Source: Cladophialophora immunda
Lineage: Eukaryota; Ascomycota; Eurotiomycetes; Chaetothyriales; Herpotrichiellaceae
Direction: 5' to 3'
DNA: 64,000 bases
Assembly: GCF_000835495.1 (NCBI RefSeq)
Contig: NW_015622543.1
Coordinates: forward strand, 3,200,463-3,264,462
Translations under genes and position numbers: made by a program
Part shown: positions 1-11,770 of the stretch, piece by piece
How positions within the stretch are numbered: the stretch's first letter is position 1
How the letters are laid out: each line of letters opens with the position of its first letter
Notes under the pieces: model-generated
Database searches by the model: none
Told to the model about the DNA's origin: nothing
What the model saw: the letters and a program-made list of their open reading frames with translations, nothing else

Positions 1-157
1 TGACGAGGGGATTCGACTTCCATGCTTCTTGATACTGTTCGGCAGGAAGATCCCAAAAGATGCGGAAACGGGCGTCGCATTCTTGCTGGATGGGCGCCCA
101 GACGGGGTCGATCTGAGAGAGCCAAGCGTACTTGAAGTCTGTCGTCGGCTGCGACAT
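1..157 (-). CDS. 5' end of an unrecognised protein gene, cut by the left edge
   Basis: The minus strand reads 52 codons without a stop from an ATG at 157 (context ccaccATGt) to the window edge. The peptide begins MSQPTTDFKYAWLSQIDPVW and is rich in Trp, Gln and aromatic residues, with codon choice like real genes here. I do not recognise the family from this fragment; an alpha/beta hydrolase or another small-molecule enzyme is possible but unproven. The plus-strand reading frame across the same bases looks like its shadow. The gene points away from MET12, leaving about 730 bases between them. Confidence 0.55.
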   Translation of the reverse strand, partial: MSQPTTDFKYAWLSQIDPVWAPIQQECDARFRIFWDLPAEQYQEAWKSNPLV

Positions 158-884
158 GGTGGGTGGCAATTAAATCCTGTCCTGGCCTTTTCAAACGAAT
201 ATAAGAAGCAATCAGCGCACTCCTTCTGGGCTCTGGAAAGGAATGGGATACTTGGTGTCTCGAAACCACCGTATCCAGTCCCGATCAGGGCAGATGCTAT
301 AGCCCCCCACAGGAGAGGACGGGCATATATCAGTCATGTCTGACCGCCGTATCACGAGGTGGGGGACCGCAATAGCTTGGGTGGCCTCCTGGAGCTGTCC
401 TGATGAGTCTAAACATATCGCGTAGCATATTCCGCTGCCACGGCTGACCCTATCGGAGAGCTCTTGTCGGCTATGCAACACAACGCATATCCTCTAGCCA
501 AGGGCAGATTCGACCAATAGGAAAATGTCCACCGAGAGGGTCATAGCATCCCTTTGAAGACAGCAACACATTGATGGATTTCGGGGCGGCCGCATAGCAC
601 GGATTGTGCGGACATAACTGGCAGAAACATGGACGTACATCATCAGGGAACGGATGGAGACGGTCTGGACAGACTAAGGTCTTCTCCTGAATATGCAGAG
701 TCCCATCTATGTAGGAGCCAGCAGGGGCTCAACCCAACCGCTTTAAGTGTGTCCAAGCATATACAGACCGTGCAGTGGAATCCAGAATCCGTCTTGACTG
801 GGACAAAACAGTACCACCATTGCGCATGGGATCCTCGCTGGCTCCTTTTCTTCACTAGGTATTGACTTAGCCATTTTTGTCAGA
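158..884. other. Intergenic: upstream of the edge gene, downstream of MET12
   Basis: Holds the presumed promoter of the minus-strand gene at the left edge and the 3' end of MET12. Open frames on both strands are short and low-quality. I see no RNA gene or repeat. Confidence 0.6.
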
Positions 885-3296
885 CTATGGCTTCTCATCC
901 CCCTCTTCAGCCAACAATATCCTCCATAGTCGTGCCCCTTCTCCCTTGCCGCCGTTATGACCCCCTCTAAACGCCTGCCCCACGACATTGACCAACACAT
1001 TCTCTCTTCCCATCTTCTCCAAAAACAGAGCCTCTTGGCTTCCTCTGGGGAAGCAACGCTTCCATTCGTTCCAGATCGCGTAGGCCTCTTGTGCCCAGGC
1101 TCGAAAGGATTCGGCCTCAATGATGGTTGGAGTCAAGATTTCGCGGGAAGGGAATACGCCCCATGTCACTGCGTTCACCGTGTTCGAGGGTGAGGCGGTC
1201 GATGTCGAAGTAGAGAATTTCTGGTCTGCAGGTTGCAGAGGAGAGGCTGGTTTGGTGTTCTCCTTCTCGGTATCCGTCGACGACGGCTTGCTTTTTCGAG
1301 CTTGATCCCGAGCTACGAGTTCACTGCTTTCAAAGACTCCCTCGGCGTCCGTCTTCATCCAACCGAGCACATCACTCCCATACTTCATCAGCCGTGGCCG
1401 CAGCTTCTCCTCCCACTCGTCGCGACCACAGAAGAACTCCACAAATGCCTTTTGGAAGACAAATCCTTCACCTGGAGGTCCCCAGCCAAAGATAGGATCA
1501 GATGAAGGGGCGCCATCGACAGCGGGTTGCGAGGCAAGGGTCCAGTAATTCTGCTTGCTGATGAGGGATTGGAGCTCAGCACGAATCACGTCCGTCTCAG
1601 CGCGTAGCGCACTTGAGTTCTTGGGGCCATCGTCCGAGGCCGCCCCACCAGCAGAGATCAGATCTGGGTCGATGTCATCACTCCATGGTACAGCCATCAA
1701 CTCCCCCAACACATGGCGTCTAAACAACTCCGTGACGTCTTCTCTGCTCCTCGGGTAGCCCCATAACTTCCTCGCCATAAGCGGACTCACTTTCAGACTC
1801 GGTCCATAGCCATCAATCTCCCCAAAAGCAGGTGAGTGAGAGGGTCCCCAACGGCCATTAGGAAAATCGTCCCAGGTTGCTTCGCGACCCAAAGAGCCTT
1901 GTCCTTCAGATATGAGCAGGCTATGCCGCCGGGTAGGAGAGGCAGCAGGAATGCCGGTGCCGCGGTCTCTTGCTAGATGTTGAGATGTCAGCTTCAGGTT
2001 GGGACTGGGTCCCCGGCCAGGGGGGTCGGTGTCCGAGTCAGGTCGTCGGGATTTTGTTCGAGGTTCGGCCCTCCCATCTGTTATTACACGGTTGTGAGGC
2101 TGTGCATTGACAGAACTTCTTCTCCGCCGTATGAAGCCAGAAGGTTGCTGGCCCTTTTCATTTTTGCTATCCACAGGCCCAGTTGTGACGATAGTCGGAG
2201 GATCTTGCTTGCTGTCGACAACAACCACATCCGAATCAGATGCCGAGTCTCCATCTTTGTCTTCAACACTCCCCTCACTCGAGATCGAGGGAATCAGCCC
2301 TGTCCTCTCTAGAATGAATGATACACTCTTCTCCAGATTCAGAGTATAGAAATGAAACCCTCTAGGAAGAGCTTCCGGCTGCGGCAATGTCTTCATTTCT
2401 TCAACCAGCTCTGAAAGGATGTCGACTCCGACCCTTTTTACTGCCTCATCGTCCGATTTCACACGTTCGATCCGCTGGGAGATTTTCTCGGGTAGTTTGG
2501 CGTGGCTAAGCTTGGTAATTCGTTTGATGATCTGGTAGGATTGGATGGGCATCAGGCCAGGAATGATGGGGATCTTTTCGAACAACTTCTTCCCGTCTGG
2601 ATCAGTGTACCCCCGCAGCCTCTTCTCATACGCGGCGTAAGCCTCGATATCGTAGGTGAGCTGGGTCATGATGAAATCGGCGCCGGCCGCGACTTTCTCG
2701 GCAAGGTACGGTAAATCATGTTCGACACTCTGTTTCCCCTGCTCCGGGTGTGATTCATCTGCATGGCCCTCTGGATAACCTGCGACACCGACTGCAAAAT
2801 AGCCGCCGTGTTTTCGCCGGATATATCGTACCAAGTCCGCAGCCCATGTAAACTCTTGGTTACTCTCCGTCCCCGAACCACCACTGCCACTCTCACTATC
2901 GTCTGCGGACGTAGCATCCTTGTACTCTTCCCGAGGTGGATCTCCTCTCAAGGCCAAAATGTTTCTAATCCCAATCTCCTTGGCGCCCTCCAATGCCTCG
3001 TCAATCATAGACCTCTTCATATTCGTGCAGGTCAAATGCAGTACAGTCGTGAGTCCAACTTGTCGTTGACATACTTCGGCCAGTTCGAGGGATTTTGTAG
3101 CTGTAGAACCCCCCGCCCCCCAGGTTACAGTAACAAACAAAGGGCGCAGCGCCGTGGCCATGCGGGCAAGACGAGCTTGTAAGTTGGAGAAGCCAGAGGA
3201 CGTTTTGGGAGGGAAAAATTCGAGGGAGAAGTAATAGGAGGAGGCAGGCAGAGAGGACAGCAGCGTGGGCAGACGATCATCGTGTTCGGAGGCCAT
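885..3296 (-). CDS. MET12: Methylenetetrahydrofolate reductase, Met12 type
   Basis: An 803-residue protein in one exon. It should reduce 5,10-methylene-THF to 5-methyl-THF for methionine synthesis in the cytosol. The N-terminal TIM-barrel catalytic part (about residues 20-335) shows FSLEFFPPKT, VTVTWGAGGSTATK, LHLTCTNM, ILALRGDPPRE and GVAGYPEGH. The C-terminal regulatory part (about 465-800) shows ATWDDFPNGRWG, EIDGYGPSLKVS, FGWGPP and VTWGVFPS. These blocks resemble yeast Met12 more than Met13. Between the halves lies a polar, Ser/Arg-rich linker of about 120 residues, longer than usual, plus a Ser/Gly insert near 128-146. The start ATG at 3296 is the first in frame and gives the usual N-terminus. 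Family call is firm; the Met12 versus Met13 split is slightly less so. Confidence 0.96.
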   Translation of the reverse strand: MASEHDDRLPTLLSSLPASSYYFSLEFFPPKTSSGFSNLQARLARMATALRPLFVTVTWGAGGSTATKSLELAEVCQRQVGLTTVLHLTCTNMKRSMIDEALEGAKEIGIRNILALRGDPPREEYKDATSADDSESGSGGSGTESNQEFTWAADLVRYIRRKHGGYFAVGVAGYPEGHADESHPEQGKQSVEHDLPYLAEKVAAGADFIMTQLTYDIEAYAAYEKRLRGYTDPDGKKLFEKIPIIPGLMPIQSYQIIKRITKLSHAKLPEKISQRIERVKSDDEAVKRVGVDILSELVEEMKTLPQPEALPRGFHFYTLNLEKSVSFILERTGLIPSISSEGSVEDKDGDSASDSDVVVVDSKQDPPTIVTTGPVDSKNEKGQQPSGFIRRRRSSVNAQPHNRVITDGRAEPRTKSRRPDSDTDPPGRGPSPNLKLTSQHLARDRGTGIPAASPTRRHSLLISEGQGSLGREATWDDFPNGRWGPSHSPAFGEIDGYGPSLKVSPLMARKLWGYPRSREDVTELFRRHVLGELMAVPWSDDIDPDLISAGGAASDDGPKNSSALRAETDVIRAELQSLISKQNYWTLASQPAVDGAPSSDPIFGWGPPGEGFVFQKAFVEFFCGRDEWEEKLRPRLMKYGSDVLGWMKTDAEGVFESSELVARDQARKSKPSSTDTEKENTKPASPLQPADQKFSTSTSTASPSNTVNAVTWGVFPSREILTPTIIEAESFRAWAQEAYAIWNEWKRCFPRGSQEALFLEKMGRENVLVNVVGQAFRGGHNGGKGEGARLWRILLAEEGDEKP

Positions 3297-4118
3297 GGTC
3301 GGTGGTGTTTGGTATTTCTCCTTATGTCGTCTGGTCTCCCAAGGAGGCTCAGTAGTCTGCAGGGTGCTGCGAGCGCGTTAAGCAGGATGGTCGTGTGCGC
3401 AGAGCAATTCTTGAGTCACGGAAGATGTCTGAGGAGTTGTTGAAGTGAACTTTGGCCAGCTTGTATGTCATTGGTCCCGCAATCATGTTCCCATCCAGCA
3501 AGAAGGCAGATGATGTCTCTCTCTGGGAGTTGCAGTGGCCTTACTCACAATTTCCAAGCTGGTCGCGGGTGAAGTTGTGGTAGAAGACGAGCAAAAGTTG
3601 CCCCGCGACAACATTTTGCCAGCGGCGCCAGTTGAATTTTGGATTCTGGTCCATGACGCCAACCGCTCAACTGCCGAGCTGCGGCCCCTCAGCGCAGTTT
3701 GAAAGTGCTCTCGCCCACCACAAAGTATACAGCATGTTACCTCCGTAGAGACACACCCAGACGGTTGGAATATGACATGGACACAAACAGCGAGACTGGT
3801 AGCCATTGTCCCTATCTCAGGTCTTGTACAGAAGTCCAAAAGCATGCAGCTATACCGCCATATTCTAGCCCGTGAAACTGCCATCACCATAACCATCCGG
3901 CCATCCCTAAGCCTCCGTACCACCTCGCTGTTCTATGAGTCGTGATAACAGGATAATCCGTACAGATGAATCCCCTCAAATGTCAAAGTCCCGACAGTCC
4001 CCGAGGTAGCTGCATACAACTCCTTTTTGATGACTCGCCATACGTGCTAAGTCCCAGTGTCGATGATGGTTATTGATATTTTCCCCTTCGCGCAAACGCC
4101 AGGAATCCATACCCATCT
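3297..4118. other. Intergenic between MET12 and the KDM5 gene
   Basis: Contains the MET12 promoter and 5' leader (both genes are on the minus strand) and the 3' end of the KDM5 gene. A 146-codon minus-strand frame at 3483-3923 has poor protein quality and is not called. Nothing else is recognised. Confidence 0.55.
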
Positions 4119-7100
4119 TCAACTCTGTTCGTCTCCGTTGATAAAGTCGTCAAAATGTTTCGAGACGTTTTCTCCGTCCTCCAAGTCCGCATGGTCGTTC
4201 ACCGAATCATTGCTCGCAGTTCGAATCATATCGAGTGCCTCACTCGCGTGACTGGCCTCTTGTTCCAGACTCGGCACAGGATCGTTACTCGTGTCCGCAT
4301 CTGGATTCGTCATGTCCATGAACATATGGTCGTATTCACCCCCTCCCGAAGGAGAGCCCTCCCTGGCAGAGTTGGCGGCACTCGCAGATGCATTGGCTAG
4401 TCCACTCCGTATATCGTCGTCGGCATCCAGACCCAACCCAGTACCCGATCGGAACATGGGGAATGACGGGTCGTGGTTTCGTCCTTCCGAGCCATCTCCA
4501 CCAAATGTGGGCATCATCGGATCCCTCAACTCTTCATGTGGTGCTTCGCGAGTGGGGCTGAACAATGAGGGCGAGTTGGGTGAGAAGGGAGAAGGTCGAC
4601 GTTCTGCAAAGGATGAGCCTGACATGTAGCCAGGCTCAAACGCCCTGCTTGGGCCAGTATGATCGTTGGATCCTTGCCTCTGCATGGCAGACGAGCCTTC
4701 GGCGTTTCCACCGTTATGACTTGGGCTCGCAGTGGAGCCCGGAGCTGACGGTGATTGCGTCGACGGCTTCGGAAGCAAAGGTCCAGTGACAAACGATTCT
4801 TGCGTCTTTCTCCGCACATAGGTCTTTGTCCGTAAATGTGCTGGTAGGTCCTCGGGTTTCTCGACTCCCAGCTCCTTCATCAACTTCTGCTGCTTTGTCG
4901 GTCGGGGCTTTCGTGTCGACAAACTTTGGTCCAAAATAGGCGGGGGTTCGGGAGCAATGGGCTGCCATTTGTGCAGCTCCTGCCGTAATACATTGGTCTC
5001 AAATGCCAGGAGGACCTCTGCGCCCTCAATCTTGCGGAGATAAAAGAGCATTTCTGGCATCTCCTCAATTGTCCTACAAAGTTGACTGCCAGTCGTGTAT
5101 CGCATGAGGAACTCCCGAAATGCCTGCGCTTTATCGATTATTCGCTTGAGCAGTTCTTCTTCCTCCGGTTGAAATGGGAGATCCTGGATTTCATCCTGCC
5201 AGATTTGTAGGTCTTCAAGTTTCGGTCGGGCTGCATCGCGAGGAATCTTGACTCGCCAATCGCAAATAGGACAGGTAAACATCTCACACTCCTTGACCTT
5301 TCCTCTGGCAAGCTTGAGACATTTGGCATGGTACCTGAAGGAGTATTAGTCGGACCACAATAAATAGGCGATGCCACTCACCAGTCATGACAGATTTCGC
5401 ATTCGATCATAAGCCCCGCCTCGGGTTGACGACAAATACAGAAAACAGGTTTCTCCTCGTCGCCGAGTGCGCCCTTCTCCTGACCCTCGATGGGCGTGGC
5501 TTCTCGTGACGCGGGCTCAACCGGCGGCCTGAACGTATCATTCAGGTCGAAGCAGTAGTTGTTTTTCTCCTCCACAAACTTCATGTGTTGTTCCAGTATG
5601 TGAAGCGGAGCATTGGCCTTGCCGAAGAGTTTCTTGCCCCGTCTCATCCAATCTTCATGTCGTCTCAATTCTTTCTCCAAGTCGGAGGCGCCGTGAGGTT
5701 TCCCATTTAGATCCTCAAAGCTCTTGACGACATCCCTGACGTGCGCATACATTGGACGCTTTCGGAAGTCTGGATCGTGGCTTCGTTCGACCAAAGTTAT
5801 GATCTGGCGTTTTGCCTCGCGATTCTTGGCCAGAATGACATCCATCTGCTCCAAAGTCTCCTTGTTGACAGGGAAAACCTGATTCTGCACTTGAGAATGT
5901 AGTGATTCCAGCTGGGGATAGTGGACATCCTCGGCTGCCATGACTTCTTTTGCTTTGATCTCCCAGAACTCGCCTTGTCTCACCACTTCAGTCAGAAACA
6001 AGACTTCTGGCATCTGTAGAGAGATTTCCAGTTCCGAAGTGCGCTTAAGAAGCTCTTTGCAATCATCAAGTGTCTTTGATTGAACATCTTTCTGAACTTG
6101 TCGGACTTCTTCAAGCCAGTGGGTGCGCGCGTGAACTTGCTCCAAGTTTGTGAGTTCAGGCATAGCAGCCATGAAGCCGCGACCTTCTTCGAGCAGACCC
6201 TCTAACTCGTCGGAAGTAGCTTGGTGCTGGCCTGTGAGGATGCGGTTCACACTCGCCCGCCATTCATCGACAACGGTGACCTTTTCTCTCAAACTTTCCA
6301 GCTGAGGGGCACTGAACCCGAGCAGTTCTCCATCTTCGATCAGCTCCTTCATGCGTTCCACGGTGAGTTGTGGCTCGCTGTCCTTGTCCTCTGGCCGGCC
6401 GGTCCGAAGGGAAGATCGACGCCAGGCCTTCTCATTCTTTCGTCTGTTTTGCTGCTTCCTGGTGAGATACTGGTTCGCCTCTTCCACCCATTGGTCGCAC
6501 TTCTTGACAAAATCGGCTAGATCATCTAGACCCTTCAGCGTATGTGGTATCTTCTCACCTTCTGTCAGTAGCGTATGCATAGACTTGAGCGCAGGCCGAG
6601 CTTCGTTGGCCAGTAGGGCCTCTACTTTTGCCTCCCATGCTTCAGGTACGTTTGCTTTGTCCACCACTTTCTGGACAATATTGCTCAACTCTTGGTTGGT
6701 GTAGCGGACCAGAAGACTGTGGTTGGGTCCCCTCAGCCTTTCACTAGGAGAGTCAGAGCAGCAATCAGACACTTCAGGATGCAAAAGGCATGTGACTTTG
6801 CCACTGCGGTGGCACCGAAATTGTGAAAGGTAGGAAAATGCCTTGCAATAGCAGCACTGATATTCTTCCTCTTCAAGCTCGGCGTTCTCGATCTTGATGA
6901 TGAGGCCGCAGGACTCGGATGGCTCAGGAGCCAATGTATCGAACGTACAGTCGTCGTGGGGAAAATGCCGCTTGTGCATTGCCACAAAACTTTGACGCTC
7001 GGCCAATTCTCGAGTTCGAGTTCGCTCAAGCGCAGGTCCCAGCCACTTCGCGGTCTTAATTGTTGTATCTGACGCCGCGGCGGTGAAGAGGAGCTCATCA

Positions 7101-9542
7101 TGCGAGAAGCATGGTTGACGGCGGAATTCCTGCAGTCGCTGCACGCCCAACTCGCCAAACTCTTCCCAGTCGGCAGGCGCAAAATTAACAGCTTCGTTGA
7201 AGTTGAAACCATGATTGAATCCCGCATGGTAAGCTTGAGGGAATGTGATTACGAATTGACCTGCCCGTTGGTCGAGGGCGTAAACCTCAACCCCCGCCTT
7301 TCTCAGTTGATGTGGTGGAAGAATGGTGACCAACTGAAAAAGTAAATCAGGTTGGGTCTCAAACAATTCTGGCACTGCTTTTCGCATTGCATCTTCGAAA
7401 CGATACGCGTCCTTGCCAGGAATGCCGTACCAAGTTTTGGTCGCACCAAAGTGTTGGTAATTTGCCGAATATGCATAGTGATCCTCATTGTGCCAGCAAA
7501 ACGTCGAGAAACACATGCCCACATACAGCCACGGGACCGTCATCCCGGATATGTCACCCTTGATGTGTCTGAACAACGACTCTTCGAGGAAGGGCATGAC
7601 GTTCAAGTTCCATGGGCTCTTCGAATATGGATTGAGAGGGTTCTTCTCCACTGTAGGGAAACCGCTGCCATGAGTTGTCGAGTGAATGTCTGCACCGTAC
7701 TCAACTTCGACTGACTCGGTGATGTCTTCGACTAGTCTCCAGAATTCACGTTCGACATCGTCCTCGGTTGGCTTTCTTGGCGTATTAGAAACAGGGTCGA
7801 AGGGCATTCGGGCAGAAAAGTAATGCTCTTTGAAGTTGTTGGCCTTCTCTTGAAATTGCTTCAAAGAGTAGACGCTGCCTTCCTCGAAACCATAGTCATT
7901 TGTCCCAACCAGGCATTTCGAACAGTGCCAGTCATACTCGGGCATATGGCTCAAAGGTGGTTCCACACAATGCTTGTGGTAGCCCGTATCGCAGCTATCG
8001 CAAACAAGGATGCTCTCCTTGTTTTCTGACTTGCCGCACTTCTCACATTTCTCGCCATGTCTCCGGGGTGCCGTTTTGGTGCGCACTTGGGGGGTTGTCG
8101 GGCGCATGGCAGGAATATGGTTGCCCGGAATTGTGGGCATACCATCTTTCTTCGGCCTCTTGCTCCGTCTGCCATTTGCTGCATCGCCTTCGCCATCGAG
8201 TCCCTCCGAGCCGGACTCACCATTGAGACTATCATGGCTCAAAGTCCTCTTCAGAGGGTTCGGTGTCCCATTCGGTATTGAACTACCAGTTGAGTGTATC
8301 GTCGTGATTGTCGGCCCATTGATGGCGGGGAAGGATGAAGCCGGACTTTGAGTTGATGGCGGCAGGCCGTTGACTTCTTTCTTGACCGGAGGAGGTGGGA
8401 GGGTATTGACGGCCGTAAAACCTGAAGGGTTGTTTACCGCAGTGAAACCACTGTTGACTGCAGTGAAGCCCGAGGATGATACTGGTCGTGATTGAGCGGC
8501 AGGGGGTACCAAGGTTACGGGTGGCTGCTGCTGCGATGGGCCCGGAGAATTCTGTATTTGGGGAGTTAGAGGTCTTGCGGGCTGGGTCTTTGGAGAATCT
8601 GCTGCCATGACAGGCGGAGCAGACTGTGATGAAGGAGGTGGGTGGGTGACCATGGGCTGATGGGGCATGACCGAGGGCGAGTACGCTCCACCATGTTCGT
8701 TGTCGAGCTGCTGCTGAACGCCGGGTTTGGCATACTTCAGCCATTCCTCATAGGGATGTAGCCATCGCTGATAGGAATTCTTGAGGGACGTGGATAGTGA
8801 TGACATGATCTTCCCACTATATCCCAAATCTCTCCCAATCTCAGCCCACTTCTTGTCCTTGCAGACCCGTTCGAAGCCACCTCTGACTTCGACGGCTTTC
8901 TTGAGTTTATAAAGGTCAAGCGGACGCTTATCTACCGAGGGAAACCGATTGAGGTGTGCGCCATATTGTTTGTGAAATTTGGCCAGCTGGTCTAGGTAGT
9001 TGAGATTTGTGCGGTTCCCTGCGAAATATGTCAGAAGAGATACATCGCCCAGACTCTAAGAAAGCCCACCTCCTTCGACCAGGTTGATCTCCTGGCGCCG
9101 AGTGCGGAAATGGAAGCGCTATGATCCGTTAGCAAAGCAGTTCCGGCCCGACATTCCTTGAATGGCTCACCTCTGTATCAATGGCGAAATCTGGATTCCA
9201 GTTGTCTGGAGGGATGATCTTGCAAATACCGTATTTTCTGGCCTTCTCCGATATACTGCGAATATACTCCATCGGATCACGAAATTCTGCCTCTGTAGGT
9301 CGGAAAGTTGGGGCTTCGGGTAGGTCATGAAGTCTCCTTCTCGCTGGGGGATCGCGACTGTAGGCATGGCCCTTGCGCTCGACGGTTCGCAAATCAAGAG
9401 GTGGAGCACGGCGGGCACTGTATGGAAACGAGGGCGTGGTCATGGTGGCAGGAGGAGCACCGTTCATTCTCGGAGCGCTTGATGATGGCTTCACAGTCGC
9501 AGCCGGTGGTGCGACACCACCAGTCGAAGGTGGAGCGACCAT
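4119..9542 (-). CDS. kdmB: JmjC histone H3K4 demethylase, KDM5/JARID1 type (KdmB-like)
   Basis: Four exons, 9542-9171, 9118-9070, 9018-5382 and 5334-4119, join to 1757 codons with introns of 47-52 bases. Domain order is that of KDM5: JmjN (about 85-135), ARID (about 145-235), a first PHD finger (about 465-510), JmjC with Fe ligands H650, E652 and H738 in a WHNEDH context, a C5HC2 zinc finger, a long helical PLU-1 region, and a second PHD finger. The last intron splits that finger inside CHDW. The protein should remove methyl groups from H3K4 in the nucleus using Fe(II) and 2-oxoglutarate. Three tandem SGFTAVN copies lie between ARID and PHD1. The frame stays open upstream of the chosen ATG (9542) for about 30 codons without another ATG, so an unseen 5' exon is possible. 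Confidence 0.95.
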
Positions 9543-10468
9543 GACTGCGACAGGTGGGAAAGCCCGCTCAAGCTGCGGGATATGCTTATTCGGATAATCG
9601 TAATTGTACAGGGAGGATTCGGAGGACCGTCGAGTCTAATGGACTTGATACCGAGAGCGACGGTAGATGAGAGCTTTTGGAATTGGTTGATATTGATATC
9701 GAACAGGAAAATCGCGAAAAACGAGCGGCAGGGCGGGTTGACAGGTGAGTTTGCCTTCGGGCAGCCTTGTAGAGGGACAAGGAATGGATCGCAGGGTTAG
9801 CCTTGAACTCTGAGCTTGAGGAGCGGCATGCTAAGTGCCAGAAGAGCACTTTGAGACGCAGTGGCTCACATGCGGAGTGAGAAAAGTGCCTAGTCACAAG
9901 AGCACGGGTTGTGGTGTGAGAGGAAGGATATAGGTCGAGAGGGTCGAGAGACAAGTACCAAGTGGATAGATGGGGATCGTCGGGCAAGCGCGAGAGAGAA
10001 TCAAGAAGAGGCTCCAGATGCTCTCCAAGGGCAAAGAGCCGGAGCCAGACTCGATTGGCTGCTGCGGTGTCTTTGCTGCTGGGCCTCGCTGGGTGGCTCG
10101 GAGGCTTGTTCAATGCTGCCAAACTTGCCAAGGCTCTTGGCATTGTGCCCCCCCTCGTCTCCGGCCACGTGATGGCTTCTTCCCGCTTCTGTCAACAACG
10201 CAGGAGAACGAGATACTGGCCATTGATCAACACACATTCCTCGGTGTTAGAACGAGACAGTCCTCGGCTTCCCTGCAAGTCTAAACGCCATGCACATCAG
10301 ACCCATGAATCCAAACCCTCTTGTTTGTTGATGGGACTGGCCGACGACTGGCTGCCACCAATCACGAGTCACTAGGCGCGGTATCTTTGCTACCTTTGCT
10401 AAATGCCCCAAGCGTCCCGCCTGGATTTACGGCAGGTCGACCTGGTCTCCAAGTGATTCAAGTCGAAG
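9543..10468. promoter_or_regulatory. Divergent promoter region of KDM5 and SLX1
   Basis: About 930 bases separate the two starts. The minus-strand 185-codon frame at 9586-10143 probably lies in the KDM5 leader and has Ser/Leu-rich, non-globular content, so it is not called. No clear TATA element was seen. Confidence 0.5.
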
Positions 10469-11734
10469 ATGGATATCAAGCCCATTCCCGCGTTTTACTG
10501 CTGCTATCTCCTCCGCTCCACCGTGCGGCACTCTAGCCTCTACATCGGTTCCTCACCAGACCCAGCACGTCGGCTGGCTCAGCACAATGGTCGAGTCCAA
10601 GGCGGGGCCGTGCGCACTTCTCGGGCAAGTCTTCGTCCCTGGGAAATGGCCTGTATCGTCGCCGGGTTCCCCTCCAACATTGCAGCTTTGCAGTTTGAGT
10701 GGGCATGGCACAATGCACATTTAACACGCCATATTTCCCCAGAGCAGCGCCTCTCCTTTGCCACCACCCGAACCAAGACCTCTAGGACGGGGAAAGTCAC
10801 CAAACGACCAGGGCGGCCCAGAACTTCTTTGATTGACAAGTTATCAAATCTCCACCTGCTGCTGCGAGCGCCCTATTTCTCCAAATGGCCACTTGAAGTC
10901 CGCTTCTTCAGTGAGGATGTGTACCGTTCGTGGTCAACCTGGTGCGGACGCGTCGATACTCAAATCAGACCGGGAATCAGTGTGCACTTTGACCCGGCAG
11001 AACCGAAGCCCCAACAGCCGGAAGAGGTGGAGTTCACCTCTGCTCAGCCTCGGCCGAATCAGAGGAAGAGAAAGGCTGATTTGATCGGGAAGGGCGGTGT
11101 TGAAGGCGTCGATTCAACATACGCCCGGCTGAAAGGCGTCTTTGAAAAGAGTCGATTTCTTCTCGATGAAGATGATACTCGGAATTGTTCTGTATGTGCA
11201 GAGACGATCGATCTCCGTAAGAGCATCTTCGTCATTTGTCACACGCACAACTGTCAGAGCATGTCCCATGTTAGATGTCTAGCCGACGAATCTCTGAAGA
11301 AAACACAGTCAGCCTCGCCAGTCGTCCCAGAAACTGCAACGTGTCCAAGCTGTCGACAGGAGCATGCTTGGCTGGAATTAATGCAGCAGGTCACCCTTCG
11401 AAATAGAGGTATAAAGGAGGTTCAAAGGCTCATGGGCAAGAAGGGTAAGAGCTCGGCGACGGCAGCAGAGATAATGGAGACCGAGAGCGAAGAAGAAGTC
11501 GATCTGTCGGAAAGTGAAGAAGAAGAGCTCACCGCAAAAAGAGTAGTGGATGAGGAGGCTGAGCTGAGCCTTGGCGATGGTGATGAGGAAGACAGGATGT
11601 CCCTTGCATCCGCAGATTCCTTCACAAGCGTGGCGTCCAATGCGTCGAGTGGGCTGACGGTTAGGCCTTCCGCTGGCGCAGATGGCACTAGGAGACTCCA
11701 AATAGTCATTGAAGATAGCGAAGATGAAGGATAA
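10469..11734 (+). CDS. slx1: Structure-specific endonuclease subunit Slx1 (GIY-YIG + RING)
   Basis: A 421-residue intronless protein. The N-terminus holds the GIY-YIG nuclease fold, with FYCCYLLRS and SLYIGSSPDPARRLAQHNG at about 9-50 and a conserved RPWEM block and ALQFEWAWH. A SLX1-type RING/PHD-like zinc domain sits at about 238-295 (CSVCAETI, CHTHNC, MSHVRC, CPSCRQEH). With the scaffold Slx4 it should cut branched DNA such as flaps and Holliday junctions in the nucleus. The C-terminal 100 residues are strongly acidic and end in a QIVIEDSEDE stretch that looks like a SUMO-interacting motif. Divergent from KDM5; convergent with CDC8, whose stop is only 36 bases beyond. Confidence 0.95.
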   Translation: MDIKPIPAFYCCYLLRSTVRHSSLYIGSSPDPARRLAQHNGRVQGGAVRTSRASLRPWEMACIVAGFPSNIAALQFEWAWHNAHLTRHISPEQRLSFATTRTKTSRTGKVTKRPGRPRTSLIDKLSNLHLLLRAPYFSKWPLEVRFFSEDVYRSWSTWCGRVDTQIRPGISVHFDPAEPKPQQPEEVEFTSAQPRPNQRKRKADLIGKGGVEGVDSTYARLKGVFEKSRFLLDEDDTRNCSVCAETIDLRKSIFVICHTHNCQSMSHVRCLADESLKKTQSASPVVPETATCPSCRQEHAWLELMQQVTLRNRGIKEVQRLMGKKGKSSATAAEIMETESEEEVDLSESEEEELTAKRVVDEEAELSLGDGDEEDRMSLASADSFTSVASNASSGLTVRPSAGADGTRRLQIVIEDSEDEG

Positions 11735-11770
11735 CCATCTCAACCCTACGTTCAGTACAATCCCCGTTTC

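Noticed and set aside
3483..3923. 146-codon minus frame upstream of MET12
   Set aside because: Met/Arg-rich with no domain and no homologous look; it lies where the MET12 promoter and leader are expected.
9586..10143. 185-codon minus frame before KDM5
   Set aside because: Ser/Leu-rich with no domain, and lies in the leader and promoter; no acceptor joins it clearly to the KDM5 start.
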